From positions 62,001 through 126,000 of the forward strand of contig VXSC01000047.1 in NCBI GenBank assembly GCA_009838195.1: a stretch of DNA of 64,000 nucleotides, written 5' to 3'. The notes beneath the pieces were generated by a model. The model searched no databases. It saw only the letters and a program-made list of their open reading frames with translations, and was not told the origin of the DNA. Source of the stretch: Rhodothermaceae bacterium. Lineage in GTDB: Bacteria > Bacteroidota > Rhodothermia > Rhodothermales > Bin80. Of this stretch, positions 54,801-62,894 are shown one piece after another. A program made the position numbers and the translations under genes. How positions within the stretch are numbered: position 1 is the first letter of the stretch; every line of letters starts with the position of its first letter.

Positions 54801-57800
54801 GCACGCGCTACGGGCGCCTTGAGATACAGATCTCCAGGAGTAGGATCTCCACTGCTAAACAAAAGCGTAAGTGGATCGGCCTTGCCGTGAAGGACATCCA
54901 CCAGAGCACCGCTGCACCTGGAAAAAAGTCCAATCTCGGTGACTCCATGGGGATATTTCCTGGCCATTTCTGTGAGAAAGGCATCTATATCTTTCGACAT
55001 TGCATCCGGTAGAGGATCTCCCGATGCGATCTTGACGACAAAGCGACCGTCCTTTTCCTGGAGAATTCCGGACTTAGCCAGCATTTCCAGTATCCGGCGA
55101 AAGAGGCGTGTGTGCTCCTCGATCACCCCTAATTGTTGCTGCAGATCTTCGGCTACGATCGTATCTCCCTTCTCACGTTCCCACCCGAGAGCATCCATTG
55201 TCAAAAGAGCTCTCAAGCGTGAGGAGTGCTCCAAGTCCCTGAGCAGAGTAGTCCGCTCTTTAGGTTCCACCCCTTCCTCTGCCAAATATGTTGAGAGTAG
55301 TCCCGATTGACTGGCTACCTCACCAGGGGAAGGCAGAAAATCAGCAGGGAGTACTCGCGGTGTGAGCGGTTTAGAGCGCCAGACGACCTCGTAAAGCAAT
55401 TCGTCAATGCCTTCTATGGCGGCGAGCATGGCTGCCTGCGTTGCACGCTTGACCATGTATCCACTCAATTCCCCGAGTGGAACACCATCCATATCGTAGA
55501 TTCGTATTGTGCTGCTGATGACTTCGGGGGATCCCTCCGTTTCCAATGATCCGCCACTGACCTGTACATGGCAGAGGATCTGCTCCGGAATCGGTCCGGC
55601 CAGAGACAACCGTTCCCATCCAAAGGGGAGATAAGTGATTTCACCCTCTTCTGCGGGATTGCGGGCAGCCGCCACCACCTGAAAACACCCATCCAACAAC
55701 AGTGGGTGAATTTCATTTGGGTCTTGGGGGAGAGTAAGCGAGATTTCTCCCAGCGCCTCACCAGTGCGGGCCCAGAGTCGCCGAAGCGTACGGAAAGACG
55801 GTCCCAGATCAATTTTCGTTCGTGCCCTGGCTTGATAGTAGGATGCCACATCAATCGGTGACATATCTGCCCTGATATGTTCTGGGTCAATTCTCGCAAA
55901 CGATTCGAGGGTGCGACCCGCCGCCCTCAGTGGAATATGACCTTGTACATGCAGCGTCCATTCCTCTTCATTTTCCCCCTTGCTGAATATTTGAATCTGA
56001 CGTGAATCCAGGGATTCGGGAGGATCAATTATGATGTGCACTTTCCTCCCCTTCTCATCATCAGACTCGCTCGCAGAAAAAACGAGTGGACTATGAAATT
56101 GCACTCTTTCTATCACCGCAGTTCCATACTCTATTTGGGATGCCACAATTGCCATGGCTCCATAGAGAGCACCGGGGGCAATGACCCGACCGAATACTCG
56201 GTGATCACTCATCCAATCTGGATCCGACGCGAACAGCTCGGTTTCGAATGTAATTTCACCGCGAACAGATTCATGCCGAACCCCCAGTAGAGCATGGCCG
56301 GCAGCAGCACGGTGATGTTTGGCAGTTTCGATCCAGTATCGGTTCTTCTGGAACGGATAGTTCGGCAGTGGTATGCGATGGCGTGCTTCCGCGGTAAAGA
56401 GACCCGGGAAGTCAACGGGGAGCCCCATGCGATATACCTCTGCCACGGTTTGCATGATACCCCATCCAGGACTGTCATCTAGATGCAGGCTGGGGACGGC
56501 TTTCGGTGCTGCGACCGATGCCGGCCAAGCAGCCTGACACATATTTGTTAATACCGGCCGCGGACCAATCTCTATAATGGTGTCCACATCATGCTCCGCT
56601 ACCGCTTTGATTCCTTCGGCGAAGTTCACGGCATGGCGGGCATGTTGTCTCCAATAACTACCATCCAATTTTTTGTCTGCTTCCACGGGCCGGCCGGTCA
56701 GGTTGCTCACCAGGGCCAGAGTGGGTGGATGGATGTCAATTTCCTTTAGCGACTCCTCTAGGGCATCCAGAGCCGGCTCGACTAGAGCACTGTGAAAGGC
56801 TTTACTCGTATTCAGTCGCACGGCCCGGATTCCTTCCGATGTAAAATATTCTGAGATCTGATCTACATCTTCAGCGGTCCCGCTCACTACTCGGTGCGTA
56901 CCATTATCCCCCGAGATGCACAGTCCAGGACCTTCAGAAGTTTCATTTACACTTTGAATCGCGGACTCGATTTGGGGAGTCGGAGCAAAGATCGCCACCA
57001 TGGCCCCCGGTGCAGTAGCGGAGAGTATATCGCCGCGGGCAATGGCGAATCGCATTCCATCTTCCAGACTGAACACTCCTGCTGCCTGTGCGGCAGCAAT
57101 CTCTCCAACACTGTGACCGATCACAATATGGGGTGTGATTCCCAAGCTAGCCCAGAGTGCTGTCAGTGAACACTCCAGCGCATAGAGCGCAGGTTGCTCC
57201 CACGCGGTGTCACTCATGTCGCCTTCAACACGGCCGAACATCACATCCAGTAGAGATACTCCCCGGATTTTTTGGAAAACCTGCTCACACCGATCCAATA
57301 CAGCTTTCGCCACCGGCTCGCATTCATACAGGGACTGCCCCATACCTGTCCATTGACTTCCCTGTCCGGTGTAAACAAACGCTATCCGCGTGGCAGCGGT
57401 AGGTTTTTCGATTGGATCTCTTTTTGACAGTTCACTAAGCTTCTCCCTTAGCATATCCAGATTCTGAAAGAGAACGACTTCTCGCCAGTCAAAGTGGGTT
57501 CGTCCAATGCTGGCGGTCCATGCCATGTCCGCGAGCGATCCATCATCCATCTCTGCGGCATATTCGTCAATCCAGCGAAGATATCGTGTCGCCAGATCCC
57601 TTAATGCGGGTTCCGATTTGGCGGACAATGGGAGCATGCGCACCGTACGGGAGCACTGTACCTGCTCTGGCACACTCAAATGCTGCAGTGGATCCGGCAG
57701 AGTGACACTCACGCTTGTCGGCGGCCCCGCCATCTTATTTTGATCTTCGGCGCGGTGTTCTTCGACGACGACATGAGCGTTCGTCCCAGAGATCCCAAAA

Positions 57801-59080
57801 CAGTTCACACCTACACAGCGCAGCTGACTATCAATGGACGGGAACTCCATCATGGAGGATGTCACCTGCAGGGAATGCCGCTCCCAGTCAAGGCTGGGAT
57901 TTGGGTTTTCAAAATGCAGGTGCTTCGGGATTGTGCCATGGCGCAACACCAGAGCTGCCTTGATCAATCCGGCAATTCCAGCGGCCGACTCGAGATGCCC
58001 CATGTTCGTCTTAACGGAGCCAATAAGCAGCGGATGTTCCGAAGGACGTCCCTCGCCGTAGACAGCTGTCACGGCATCGAGTTCAACGGGATCGCCCACC
58101 GCCGTTCCTGTACCGTGTGCTTCTATATACCCTACCGCCGAGGGATGAAGCCCACCTCGAACCAATGCCGTTTCCATTACACTTTCCAGAGCGGGCGTGT
58201 GCGGGACCGTCAGACCGACACCGGTTCCACCGTGGTTCACGGCCGAACCGCGAATGACAGCCCAGATGCGATCTCCGTCTCTTTTGGCATCACTCAACCG
58301 CTTAAGAATTACTACACCACACCCCTCTCCTCGCACATATCCATTTGCAGACGCATCAAACGTCTTGCATTTTCCGTCCGGAGAAAGCATCATTGCATCG
58401 GAGCGAAGCGCAAAGATTTGTCCATTCAGAATTGCCTGGACCCCTCCGACAATGGCCAGATCGGCATAACCATACTGCAAGTCCGATACTGCATCATGCA
58501 CGGCGACTAAAGATGATGCACACGCAGCATCCACCGCCTTGGAAGGGCCTCTAAGGCCCAGGAAAAATGAGACGCGACCACTGGTGCCGTTCAGATTGGT
58601 ACCGCTCAGAGAATAGAGGCAAGCGGCTGCTCCAGACGGTTTTTGAGAGCCCACCACGAGCATCCTGTATTCGTCATTGCTGATTCCCGTGTAGACTCCC
58701 GTGAGGCTCTTATCCAGAGAAAGTGGGTCAATTCCGGCATCCTCCAGTGCATGCCAGCTGGTTTCCAGTATCATACGATGTTGGGGATCCAACCACTCGG
58801 CCTCTACCGGTGAAATGCGGAAGAAAGTTGGATCAAACTGATCAATCTCATCCACATAAGCCCAAAATCGACAAGCATCTCCGGGATTCTGAACCTGAGA
58901 AAACAGCTCATCAACTCGCCGGACACCCGAGCCGGGCGATACCTCTTTGACGGCATTCTTGCCGGATACCAATAGATCCCAGAATGCTGGGATATTCGGT
59001 GCCTCGGGAAAGCGGCATGCCATACCGACAATTGCAATACCTGTCTGATCCATATCGGTCTTCGGGTTCGAATAGCTCAT
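48845..59080 (-). CDS. Type I polyketide synthase, one fully reducing C-methylating module plus a truncated KS-AT module
   Basis: 3411 residues. Module 1: KS (about 14-442; Cys187, His322, His362), AT (about 560-855; GHSVGE with Ser657, and an AFHS motif suggesting malonyl-CoA), DH (about 925-1175; His960 in HxxxGxxxxP, Asp1130), C-methyltransferase (about 1300-1560; EVGAGTGS), KR structural half (about 1635-1850), ER (about 1860-2170), KR (about 2182-2365; TGGLGGIG, but His2329 replaces the usual catalytic Tyr), ACP (about 2455-2538; Ser2492). Module 2: KS (about 2573-2993; Cys2739, His2874, His2914) and a shortened AT-like region (about 3125-3345) that lacks the GHSxG serine and the His loop. 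The protein ends just after the post-AT linker motif with no ACP, DH, KR or TE. Predicted chemistry of module 1 is an alpha-methyl, fully reduced extension. An ACP and a hydrolase are encoded upstream on the same strand. Confidence 0.9.
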   Translation of the reverse strand: MSYSNPKTDMDQTGIAIVGMACRFPEAPNIPAFWDLLVSGKNAVKEVSPGSGVRRVDELFSQVQNPGDACRFWAYVDEIDQFDPTFFRISPVEAEWLDPQHRMILETSWHALEDAGIDPLSLDKSLTGVYTGISNDEYRMLVVGSQKPSGAAACLYSLSGTNLNGTSGRVSFFLGLRGPSKAVDAACASSLVAVHDAVSDLQYGYADLAIVGGVQAILNGQIFALRSDAMMLSPDGKCKTFDASANGYVRGEGCGVVILKRLSDAKRDGDRIWAVIRGSAVNHGGTGVGLTVPHTPALESVMETALVRGGLHPSAVGYIEAHGTGTAVGDPVELDAVTAVYGEGRPSEHPLLIGSVKTNMGHLESAAGIAGLIKAALVLRHGTIPKHLHFENPNPSLDWERHSLQVTSSMMEFPSIDSQLRCVGVNCFGISGTNAHVVVEEHRAEDQNKMAGPPTSVSVTLPDPLQHLSVPEQVQCSRTVRMLPLSAKSEPALRDLATRYLRWIDEYAAEMDDGSLADMAWTASIGRTHFDWREVVLFQNLDMLREKLSELSKRDPIEKPTAATRIAFVYTGQGSQWTGMGQSLYECEPVAKAVLDRCEQVFQKIRGVSLLDVMFGRVEGDMSDTAWEQPALYALECSLTALWASLGITPHIVIGHSVGEIAAAQAAGVFSLEDGMRFAIARGDILSATAPGAMVAIFAPTPQIESAIQSVNETSEGPGLCISGDNGTHRVVSGTAEDVDQISEYFTSEGIRAVRLNTSKAFHSALVEPALDALEESLKEIDIHPPTLALVSNLTGRPVEADKKLDGSYWRQHARHAVNFAEGIKAVAEHDVDTIIEIGPRPVLTNMCQAAWPASVAAPKAVPSLHLDDSPGWGIMQTVAEVYRMGLPVDFPGLFTAEARHRIPLPNYPFQKNRYWIETAKHHRAAAGHALLGVRHESVRGEITFETELFASDPDWMSDHRVFGRVIAPGALYGAMAIVASQIEYGTAVIERVQFHSPLVFSASESDDEKGRKVHIIIDPPESLDSRQIQIFSKGENEEEWTLHVQGHIPLRAAGRTLESFARIDPEHIRADMSPIDVASYYQARARTKIDLGPSFRTLRRLWARTGEALGEISLTLPQDPNEIHPLLLDGCFQVVAAARNPAEEGEITYLPFGWERLSLAGPIPEQILCHVQVSGGSLETEGSPEVISSTIRIYDMDGVPLGELSGYMVKRATQAAMLAAIEGIDELLYEVVWRSKPLTPRVLPADFLPSPGEVASQSGLLSTYLAEEGVEPKERTTLLRDLEHSSRLRALLTMDALGWEREKGDTIVAEDLQQQLGVIEEHTRLFRRILEMLAKSGILQEKDGRFVVKIASGDPLPDAMSKDIDAFLTEMARKYPHGVTEIGLFSRCSGALVDVLHGKADPLTLLFSSGDPTPGDLYLKAPVARAANRILKETIQTLIAELPPDRHLRIIEVGAGTGSATAAILPELPEGRFDYMYTDISAGFFAEAKARFESAEAAMTYRALDIEKDPIDQGFDPHGYDLLIASNVLHATRYLQETLAHCLQLLAPSGQLVALENMSGFGWMDLTFGQLDGWWRFADDYRPHHALASPAVWRRALADTGYGEVEILGLDESDQTAIPDKGVIVVQGPAEVAEPPGFWMLAADDGGVAESLATELANHQQTVILAHSEQADADSGDSKEGIISRTVDMDLRESWCSLLENIPKDVPLCGVVHLLALDGHGADATTSEMAEDVQRVTASALALTQAVLDSNLPVKNGIWFITQGVQVLERERTAQLAGAPLWGFGKAVSREVTHMQPRMIDLDSGESVPVSELAQELLSPDIENHIAYRWGSRQAARLVRASAETRRLHLPEDSAWGLVPNPSGILDSPSIKTLSSEPLEPKEIRVAVQASGLNFWDVFRSLGFIEEGDLGREMVGIVTDIGSEVSTLAVGDRVVGLGFGAFASEMITREELAAPAPPGFSSAELATLPSAFVSAALSYEFSGLEPEDRVLIHAGAGGVGLAAIQMAQAAGAEVFATASPPKQDYLRSLGVKHVFNSRETDFGEQILEATSGAGIHIVLNSLTSEGFIDASLSCLAEGGRFVELARRDILSKEEMAQLRPDVAYEILELDVLKKTDPAWVGRVLRDILKRLPSGELRPITHSRWPLAEAGSALRFMQLARHVGKIVVSSAPLARGPLRSDGTYLVTGGLGGIGCAVANWLAEHGAGTIALNGRRPPDEDAQEVIDRLRSRGVTVRVEIADVTDTEAIDNMMLTLEKEAPPIAGVIHSVGVLSDGALGNQNWDRFERVLWPKILGAWHLHRATMEQDLDFFMLFSSRVGVLGNPGQSNHASANAFLDQLAAHRQSIGLPGQSIAWGAWSEIGEAAEQKERIEERRSALGGRWFTPQQGIRALDKAVRQDVMHSVVMAMDWAIFKDAIEDRPAFLEDLLKVTPEKEDKAPAQADNLIALLQRTSAADRERELISFLQGELQAVLHLSDTPSPTIGFFDLGMDSLMVVELQNRLNRALEGECMVSNTAVFDYPNITLLAQHLVEELGDISTVPDVKESAEVSTVPDVKIVPEKELTVEELEYQEDHVAVVGMACRLPGASDLAAFWHLLEGGVDAVTDGRRDGGHWAGAVGDPAAESIFFKRGGFIDELDRFDAEFFGITPIDAHKMDPRHRILLETSWQALENAGIDPETLKSSLTGVYVGIGSSEYRDLMTVYDQQSNHFFGTSGSIALGRVAFVLGLMGPAIPVDMTCASSLVAVHQAVTALRRGEVDLALVGGVHALLSTSTAEFMAEYGMLSKIGKCQTFDAEADGFVRGEGCGMVVLKRQSDAESEGDSIWGLIRGSAVNQNGVSAGLTVPNGQAQVRVLKDALARAGVAPAEVDYLEVHGTGSPLGDPIEVHAAAEVYGEGREATRPLIMGTAKTNIGHLEAAAGVVGLIKVMLSMKWRSIPRHLHFKTPNPHVNWGQLPVQVASEAVSWPDTPDRPPRAGVSAFAVSGTNSHVVVEGFPVTDRNSAQQMTAGSEIFVSVPLPGRNGESVDMDMLGPRNARLLPLSGKSDAALRELAKRYLAWLDEYEEQQEDDSASASLLADMAWTAGTGRHHFSHRAGLVFRDAVSLRDQLSTLAESTNSHAGKQAPDLLAFTFAEYSEYPVGMGEELYRSEPIVRVVLDRCDNAWQAEHGNSLLNLMFGTSEDVQDPSWMFSAMFALQCALSDLWCSAGIRPATVLATGTGEIAAAYAAGSLELEDGVHLAELFGQYRGSHSQNGEATGEKLEAAVANLSLAPLQVSMLSGRSDRLVSVGELPEIAVGYLDEVEVLKTSAPILANYGVTLLIEMGPGTGSISEVVSAWPKSAKNNAISSTPTLVAGIQQSSRQVSGEILESIALVYDSGWDLDFGGLFAGEHRRRVPLPSYPFQRDRYWFDNL
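51414..51471. repeat. 22-bp direct repeat in the ACP-KS2 linker of the PKS
   Basis: TTCACATCGGGGACRGTGCT-type repeat: two 22-bp copies (51414-51435 and 51450-51471) with one mismatch, 36 bases apart. It encodes the duplicated STVPDVK stretch at residues about 2538-2556, so the linker grew by a short tandem duplication. Confidence 0.7.
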
Positions 59081-59137
59081 ATTCGAGAATTCAAAAGTTA
59101 AATTGACGCACGGAAATTCTGCAATACCCTACCCCTC

Positions 59138-59145
59138 CAAATATA
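59138..59145 (-). promoter_or_regulatory. TATATTTG promoter-like element before the PKS
   Basis: Minus-strand TATATTTG, an exact match to the Bacteroidota TAnnTTTG core, 58 bases before the PKS start. The 333 bases from 59081 to 59413 hold no gene. No good upstream TTTG at the usual spacing was found, so this is a suggestion only. Confidence 0.35.
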
Positions 59146-59413
59146 ACGCCCCCAGAGGCAAAATGAAGCACTGGAGGATTAAGATAGAGCCGTGCAAAGG
59201 TGTGTGAATATCTTCTTACACAGCGTAGCCCGCATTGCCAGAGTTTCGACCATACATTCGATGATCCGCCTTACCTGCAATTGGATCACAACACGCTTGG
59301 GGCAGGCGGCCTTAACCATACCTCGAATCGGGTCTGCCATGTCAACCGTGTAACCGGACCGAGAGCAGGCGCTAGCATAACGGATGCTCTATCGTATACC
59401 ACCCCTGCCGTTG

Positions 59414-59596
59414 TTACACGGTAACCGATTTCGCTTCCTCAAAATGTTGAACTGCTCTCTCAAACTTGTCACGGCAACCAGGATTACAAAACCCGACAAC
59501 ATGGCCATCAAATTCGGTGAGTGAATCGGCTTGTACCGGTTCGCCGGACCAAGGACATATCTCGTTAATGCAATCGGCCATATCAAGTGATTCCAT
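59414..59596 (-). CDS. Small YHS/TRASH-like cysteine-rich protein
   Basis: I start at ATG 59596 because AAGGAAA, a ribosome-binding-type sequence, lies just before it; a longer frame opens at 59659. The product is about 60 residues: MESLDMADCINEICPWSGEP...VVGFCNPGCRDKFERAVQH. The pattern C-x4-C-P-W-S-G and G-F-C-N-P-G-C-R is that of small YHS/TRASH-like metal-binding proteins, often annotated near glutathione S-transferase-type domains. The role is unknown; metal binding or redox is the usual suggestion. It lies between the hydrolase and the PKS on the same strand, though membership in the cluster is uncertain. Confidence 0.65.
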   Translation of the reverse strand: MESLDMADCINEICPWSGEPVQADSLTEFDGHVVGFCNPGCRDKFERAVQHFEEAKSVTV

Positions 59597-59774
59597 TGTG
59601 CGTTTCCTTATTCTCGTGTCGCAACTCTGCCCGTGAGCTCCCTGTCCCGAATCTGTCATGTCGTTTTCCCTTGTACCGTTGTGTCCTGTGTTGGTCTATG
59701 TGCAGCACAGACGAATTTCCTGATACTCGATCCCATCTGGGATCCTTGCCAATATCTCGCAGATACTTACCACC

Positions 59775-60800
59775 TCAGCTCATGAGGTTGTGCGCTTTTA
59801 GAAACTCAACGACCGCCTCTGCACATTTTTCTGGCTGTTCGAGCTGGAGTAAATGTGTTGACTCAGGCAAAAAATCGTAATCTATTTTTACTACGTAACC
59901 CAGATCGAAGGTTGGCAAATAAGAGTAAGGTAATGTGGGATCAGCTCCTAGAACTTTCACCGGGCAACGGATGTGCTCAAAGTCCACGAGTACGGCAAAA
60001 TTCCCCGAGAACTCCATGATCCGCGCCTCGTATTTGGGAGGACAACACAATTCATATCCCTTGTCATCCTTGGATTCACGCAACGTAGTTTCTGCCAGGA
60101 GTTCGTAAACCCCTGGAACAACCCGCTGAAAACTCGGAAGGTAAGGAAGAATCTCCGCCAAGCTGTCCTTGGTGGCGAATTTGTTTGTGCGCATCCGGGT
60201 CAACTCGGAAAGGCGATTTGCAGCTGCTTCAAACTCTGCATATCCCCTTCCGCCCTTGCACAATGGAGGATCGTAAAGGACGAGCGCCGAAAATAAATCC
60301 GGTTTGCAAAAGGGCTGTAACGCTGCAAGGGCCGAAACCGAATGAAAAATCCCCACACTCGGCTTGGTGCCATAGTGACGATCAATCGCGCTTATGATAG
60401 GATCAAAATCCTGCGCAAATGACGGCAGGGTATGGTTTTTAAAATCCCCAACAGGATTCCAGCCGTGATTCCTGAGATCAAATACGATGACATCAAAGTC
60501 ATCAAGAAACAGCGACCAGAAGGGAAAATAGAGGTCAATCGCGAGACCATTCCCGTGGCTTAAAATCAAGCGCGGACCCTCTGGATTCCCGTGACGCCGA
60601 ATCACCACTGAGGCACCGTCATGCATAGGTACCTCATTAACTGCGTTAGGCTTGGGCACTACCCAAACCTTGCTGTCGCCCGCACCTTTAGATCCCTGCT
60701 CCGACACCATTCCCGAAAAATGATCAAGAAACGTAGACGGAGGAGCGTATGCAGCTTCTATTACACGAGCCGCAAAACTCCTCCGCCAAAAATACAGCAA
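59775..60800 (-). CDS. Alpha/beta hydrolase in the PKS cluster
   Basis: A 341-residue protein. HGNG at residues 82-85 is the oxyanion-hole strand, IFHSVSA (Ser154) is the nucleophile elbow, and STHLLQLEQPE (His316) the catalytic His. The elbow lacks the usual glycines (G-x-S-x-G is F-H-S-V-S), so nucleophilic activity is plausible but not certain. It could act as a thioesterase/hydrolase that releases or edits polyketide chains, which would explain why the synthase has no thioesterase domain. The gene is on the same strand as the PKS and the ACP. No signal peptide is apparent, so it is probably cytoplasmic. Confidence 0.75.
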   Translation of the reverse strand: MLYFWRRSFAARVIEAAYAPPSTFLDHFSGMVSEQGSKGAGDSKVWVVPKPNAVNEVPMHDGASVVIRRHGNPEGPRLILSHGNGLAIDLYFPFWSLFLDDFDVIVFDLRNHGWNPVGDFKNHTLPSFAQDFDPIISAIDRHYGTKPSVGIFHSVSALAALQPFCKPDLFSALVLYDPPLCKGGRGYAEFEAAANRLSELTRMRTNKFATKDSLAEILPYLPSFQRVVPGVYELLAETTLRESKDDKGYELCCPPKYEARIMEFSGNFAVLVDFEHIRCPVKVLGADPTLPYSYLPTFDLGYVVKIDYDFLPESTHLLQLEQPEKCAEAVVEFLKAHNLMS

Positions 60801-60953
60801 CTACGTGACTGGGTGCGAACAGTGCACTACTCGCGCCTGTACCCAAACCAGCAAAACGAAAAACAGTCGCAGGCACGACCAAGCGATCCCGCGTACGCTC
60901 TAATGGTGGAATCTACACCAAACAAGGCGTAGCGGAACGACGCTCAAGGGTAC

Positions 60954-61181
60954 CTACAGGGCGGCATCAATGAAATCAATAGCCGCCTGTAAACTCTTGA
61001 GATTTGCTACGTCTTCGGGCGTGATATCCACCCCGAATTCATTAATCACTGCCTTACAAAAGGCAAGTGCATCTACGGAGTTAACCCCAAGGTCCGAAAG
61101 CGTGGAATTTAATGCTCCGGGATCACTTATACGAAGCTGCTTCTCTAAAAGAGATCTGAAACGTTGTTCAACTGTAGCCAT
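60954..61181 (-). CDS. Stand-alone acyl carrier protein
   Basis: A 75-residue protein with the phosphopantetheine attachment motif DLGVNSVDALAF (Ser35), which is the LGxxS pattern of carrier proteins. The length and the four-helix pattern fit a free ACP. It has its own promoter-like TATATTCG 53 bases upstream. The PKS on the same strand ends in a KS-AT module with no carrier domain, so this ACP is a candidate partner in trans. It is distinct from a housekeeping AcpP, which would normally carry the DSLD motif. Confidence 0.85.
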   Translation of the reverse strand: MATVEQRFRSLLEKQLRISDPGALNSTLSDLGVNSVDALAFCKAVINEFGVDITPEDVANLKSLQAAIDFIDAAL

Positions 61182-61233
61182 TTTTAATTCTATTTTGTTT
61201 ATGGTTCACCCCTGTCACCGTTAACCGGGCAAC

Positions 61234-61241
61234 CGAATATA
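61234..61241 (-). promoter_or_regulatory. TATATTCG promoter-like element before the ACP gene
   Basis: Minus-strand TATATTCG, 53 bases before the ACP start, close to the TATATTTG (58 bases) and TATATTTA (54 bases) elements before the PKS and T9SS genes. It is preceded by a T-run (TTTTTTG). Confidence 0.35.
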
Positions 61242-61387
61242 CAAAAAATTCTCTAATTGGAAAGAGTTCAATACACCTACATTTGCTCTCCCATAGATGG
61301 AGTGGGGACTGCGCAGAGAACAATTATCTTCTGGATCCGCAAGATCTACAATGAGACGGCTGATGCAAATCCTGTACAGGTAAGCTG

Positions 61388-61472
61388 TACCCGGGGTGGG
61401 ACTCGAACCCACACAGCCGCAATGGCCAACGGATTTTGAGTCCGTCGCGTCTACCAATTCCGCCACCCGGGC
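61388..61472 (-). tRNA. tRNA-Leu (anticodon CAA)
   Basis: Read on the minus strand: 5' GCCCGGGTGGCGGAATTGG D-arm region, anticodon loop CTCAAAA with anticodon CAA, a long variable arm, and GGTTCGAGTCCCACC as the T-arm. The acceptor stem pairs GCCCGGG with CCCGGGT (a G-T pair at position 1-72). The total is 85 bases, as expected for a class II tRNA-Leu. The CCA end is not encoded. The 3' end faces the PKS cluster. Confidence 0.93.
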
Positions 61473-61508
61473 ATCCGTGGCTTCTACTGCCCCTCGCCTA
61501 CACGGATC

Positions 61509-62885
61509 CTATTCTGAAGTATAATGGGTATGGAATCGCAGAATCGCGTCGATACCCTCTGCAAACCGGTCAAGCCCAAAATGCTCGTTCGGGGAATGGA
61601 TCGCATCCGAATCCAACCCAAACCCCATCAGCACGCTGTCTAATCCCAATAGATGCTTGAAATCAGCCACAACCGGGATACTTCCTCCAATACGCGTGAA
61701 ATAAGGTGCGCGGGCATATACCTCCTCAAGGGCCCGTGATGCAGCGGCCATCGCATCACTTTGCCGATCAATCAATACAGGCTGAGCGCCATGGACCATC
61801 CGAAACTCCAACTGGATGGATTCGGGAACTCTCTCCTGTAACCAAGCCTCCATCAACTCAGCAATCTCATTCGGATCCTGATCTGGCACCAACCGCATGG
61901 AAATCTTTGCACTGGCCCTTGAAGGAAGGACCGTTTTGGCACCATCTCCGATATAGCCACCCCAGATGCCATTGCAATCAAGGGTTGGACGCGAAGTAGA
62001 GGCCTCCAAAACGGAATAATCCGACTCCGTTCGTGATGTATGGACTCCGACTTCCTGGGCCCAGGCCAATGCATCAAATGGCAAAGCTGACATGGCACGA
62101 CGCTCATCATCGGAAAGTGGCCGTACACGGTCATAAAACCCGTCGATCGTAATCCGGTGGCCTTCATCATGCATCCCTGCAATCAACGCAGCCAGTGCAT
62201 GAATTGGATTGTGGATCGCCCCTCCGTACGTGCCCGAATGCAGATCGCGATCTGGACCTGTCAACGTAATCTCTACATAGGTCATTCCCCGAAGCCCGTA
62301 CGTAATGGAGGGAATTCCCGGAGCAAACAAACTTGAATCTGAAATCACCACCACATCTGCCGACAATTCTTCCCTGTGCGATTCGATAAAGCCTGGGAGA
62401 CTTGCGGAGCCGGATTCTTCTTCCCCTTCAAGAATGAACTTGAGGTTCACCGGAGGTGTACCCGCCGTTTGCATCCAGCACTCCAATGCCTTGAGATGCA
62501 TAAACATTTGGCCCTTGTCGTCGCAGGCACCGCGCGCATACAAAACTCCTTCCTGAATGACGGGCTCAAAAGGAGGTGAGGTCCAAAGATCTAGCGGATC
62601 CGGCGGCTGAACATCGTAATGTCCATACACCAAAACAGTGGGACACGCCGGATCGACCGTAATGCTCCCAACCACAATCGGATGCCCGTTGGTCCGGATC
62701 GCCTCAGCATCCTCTACACCCAGACCCTTCAGATGATCTACCAACCAGTCAGCAGTCTGTGTGACCTGATCCGAATAGGCAGGATCCGTACTGATGGAAG
62801 GGATGCGAAGCAGGTCAATTAGTTCCGCTACAAAACGATTTTGATTGGCCTGTGAATATGCCAATGCTCTTGTTATCGAACTCAT
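61509..62885 (-). CDS. M20-family dipeptidase/peptidase
   Basis: A 458-residue cytosolic protein. GHYDVQP supplies the first zinc His, ARGACDDKGQ the bridging Asp, and ILEGEEESGS the catalytic Glu and zinc ligands, all in the order of M20 metallopeptidases. The length fits the dipeptidase group. No signal peptide is present. A housekeeping peptide-degradation role is most likely. A lipoprotein gene starts 9 bases after its ATG side, but they may be separate units. Confidence 0.9.
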   Translation of the reverse strand: MSSITRALAYSQANQNRFVAELIDLLRIPSISTDPAYSDQVTQTADWLVDHLKGLGVEDAEAIRTNGHPIVVGSITVDPACPTVLVYGHYDVQPPDPLDLWTSPPFEPVIQEGVLYARGACDDKGQMFMHLKALECWMQTAGTPPVNLKFILEGEEESGSASLPGFIESHREELSADVVVISDSSLFAPGIPSITYGLRGMTYVEITLTGPDRDLHSGTYGGAIHNPIHALAALIAGMHDEGHRITIDGFYDRVRPLSDDERRAMSALPFDALAWAQEVGVHTSRTESDYSVLEASTSRPTLDCNGIWGGYIGDGAKTVLPSRASAKISMRLVPDQDPNEIAELMEAWLQERVPESIQLEFRMVHGAQPVLIDRQSDAMAAASRALEEVYARAPYFTRIGGSIPVVADFKHLLGLDSVLMGFGLDSDAIHSPNEHFGLDRFAEGIDAILRFHTHYTSE

Positions 62886-62894
62886 ATCAATTAA

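Noticed and set aside
59200-59424. 74-codon plus-strand frame between the PKS and the YHS-like gene
   Set aside because: No ribosome-binding context, no recognisable composition and partial overlap with the YHS-like gene.
61221-61466. 81-codon open frame starting MAELVDATDSKSVGHCGCVG
   Set aside because: It is the known translation artefact of a tRNA-Leu read in frame; the tRNA at 61388-61472 explains it.
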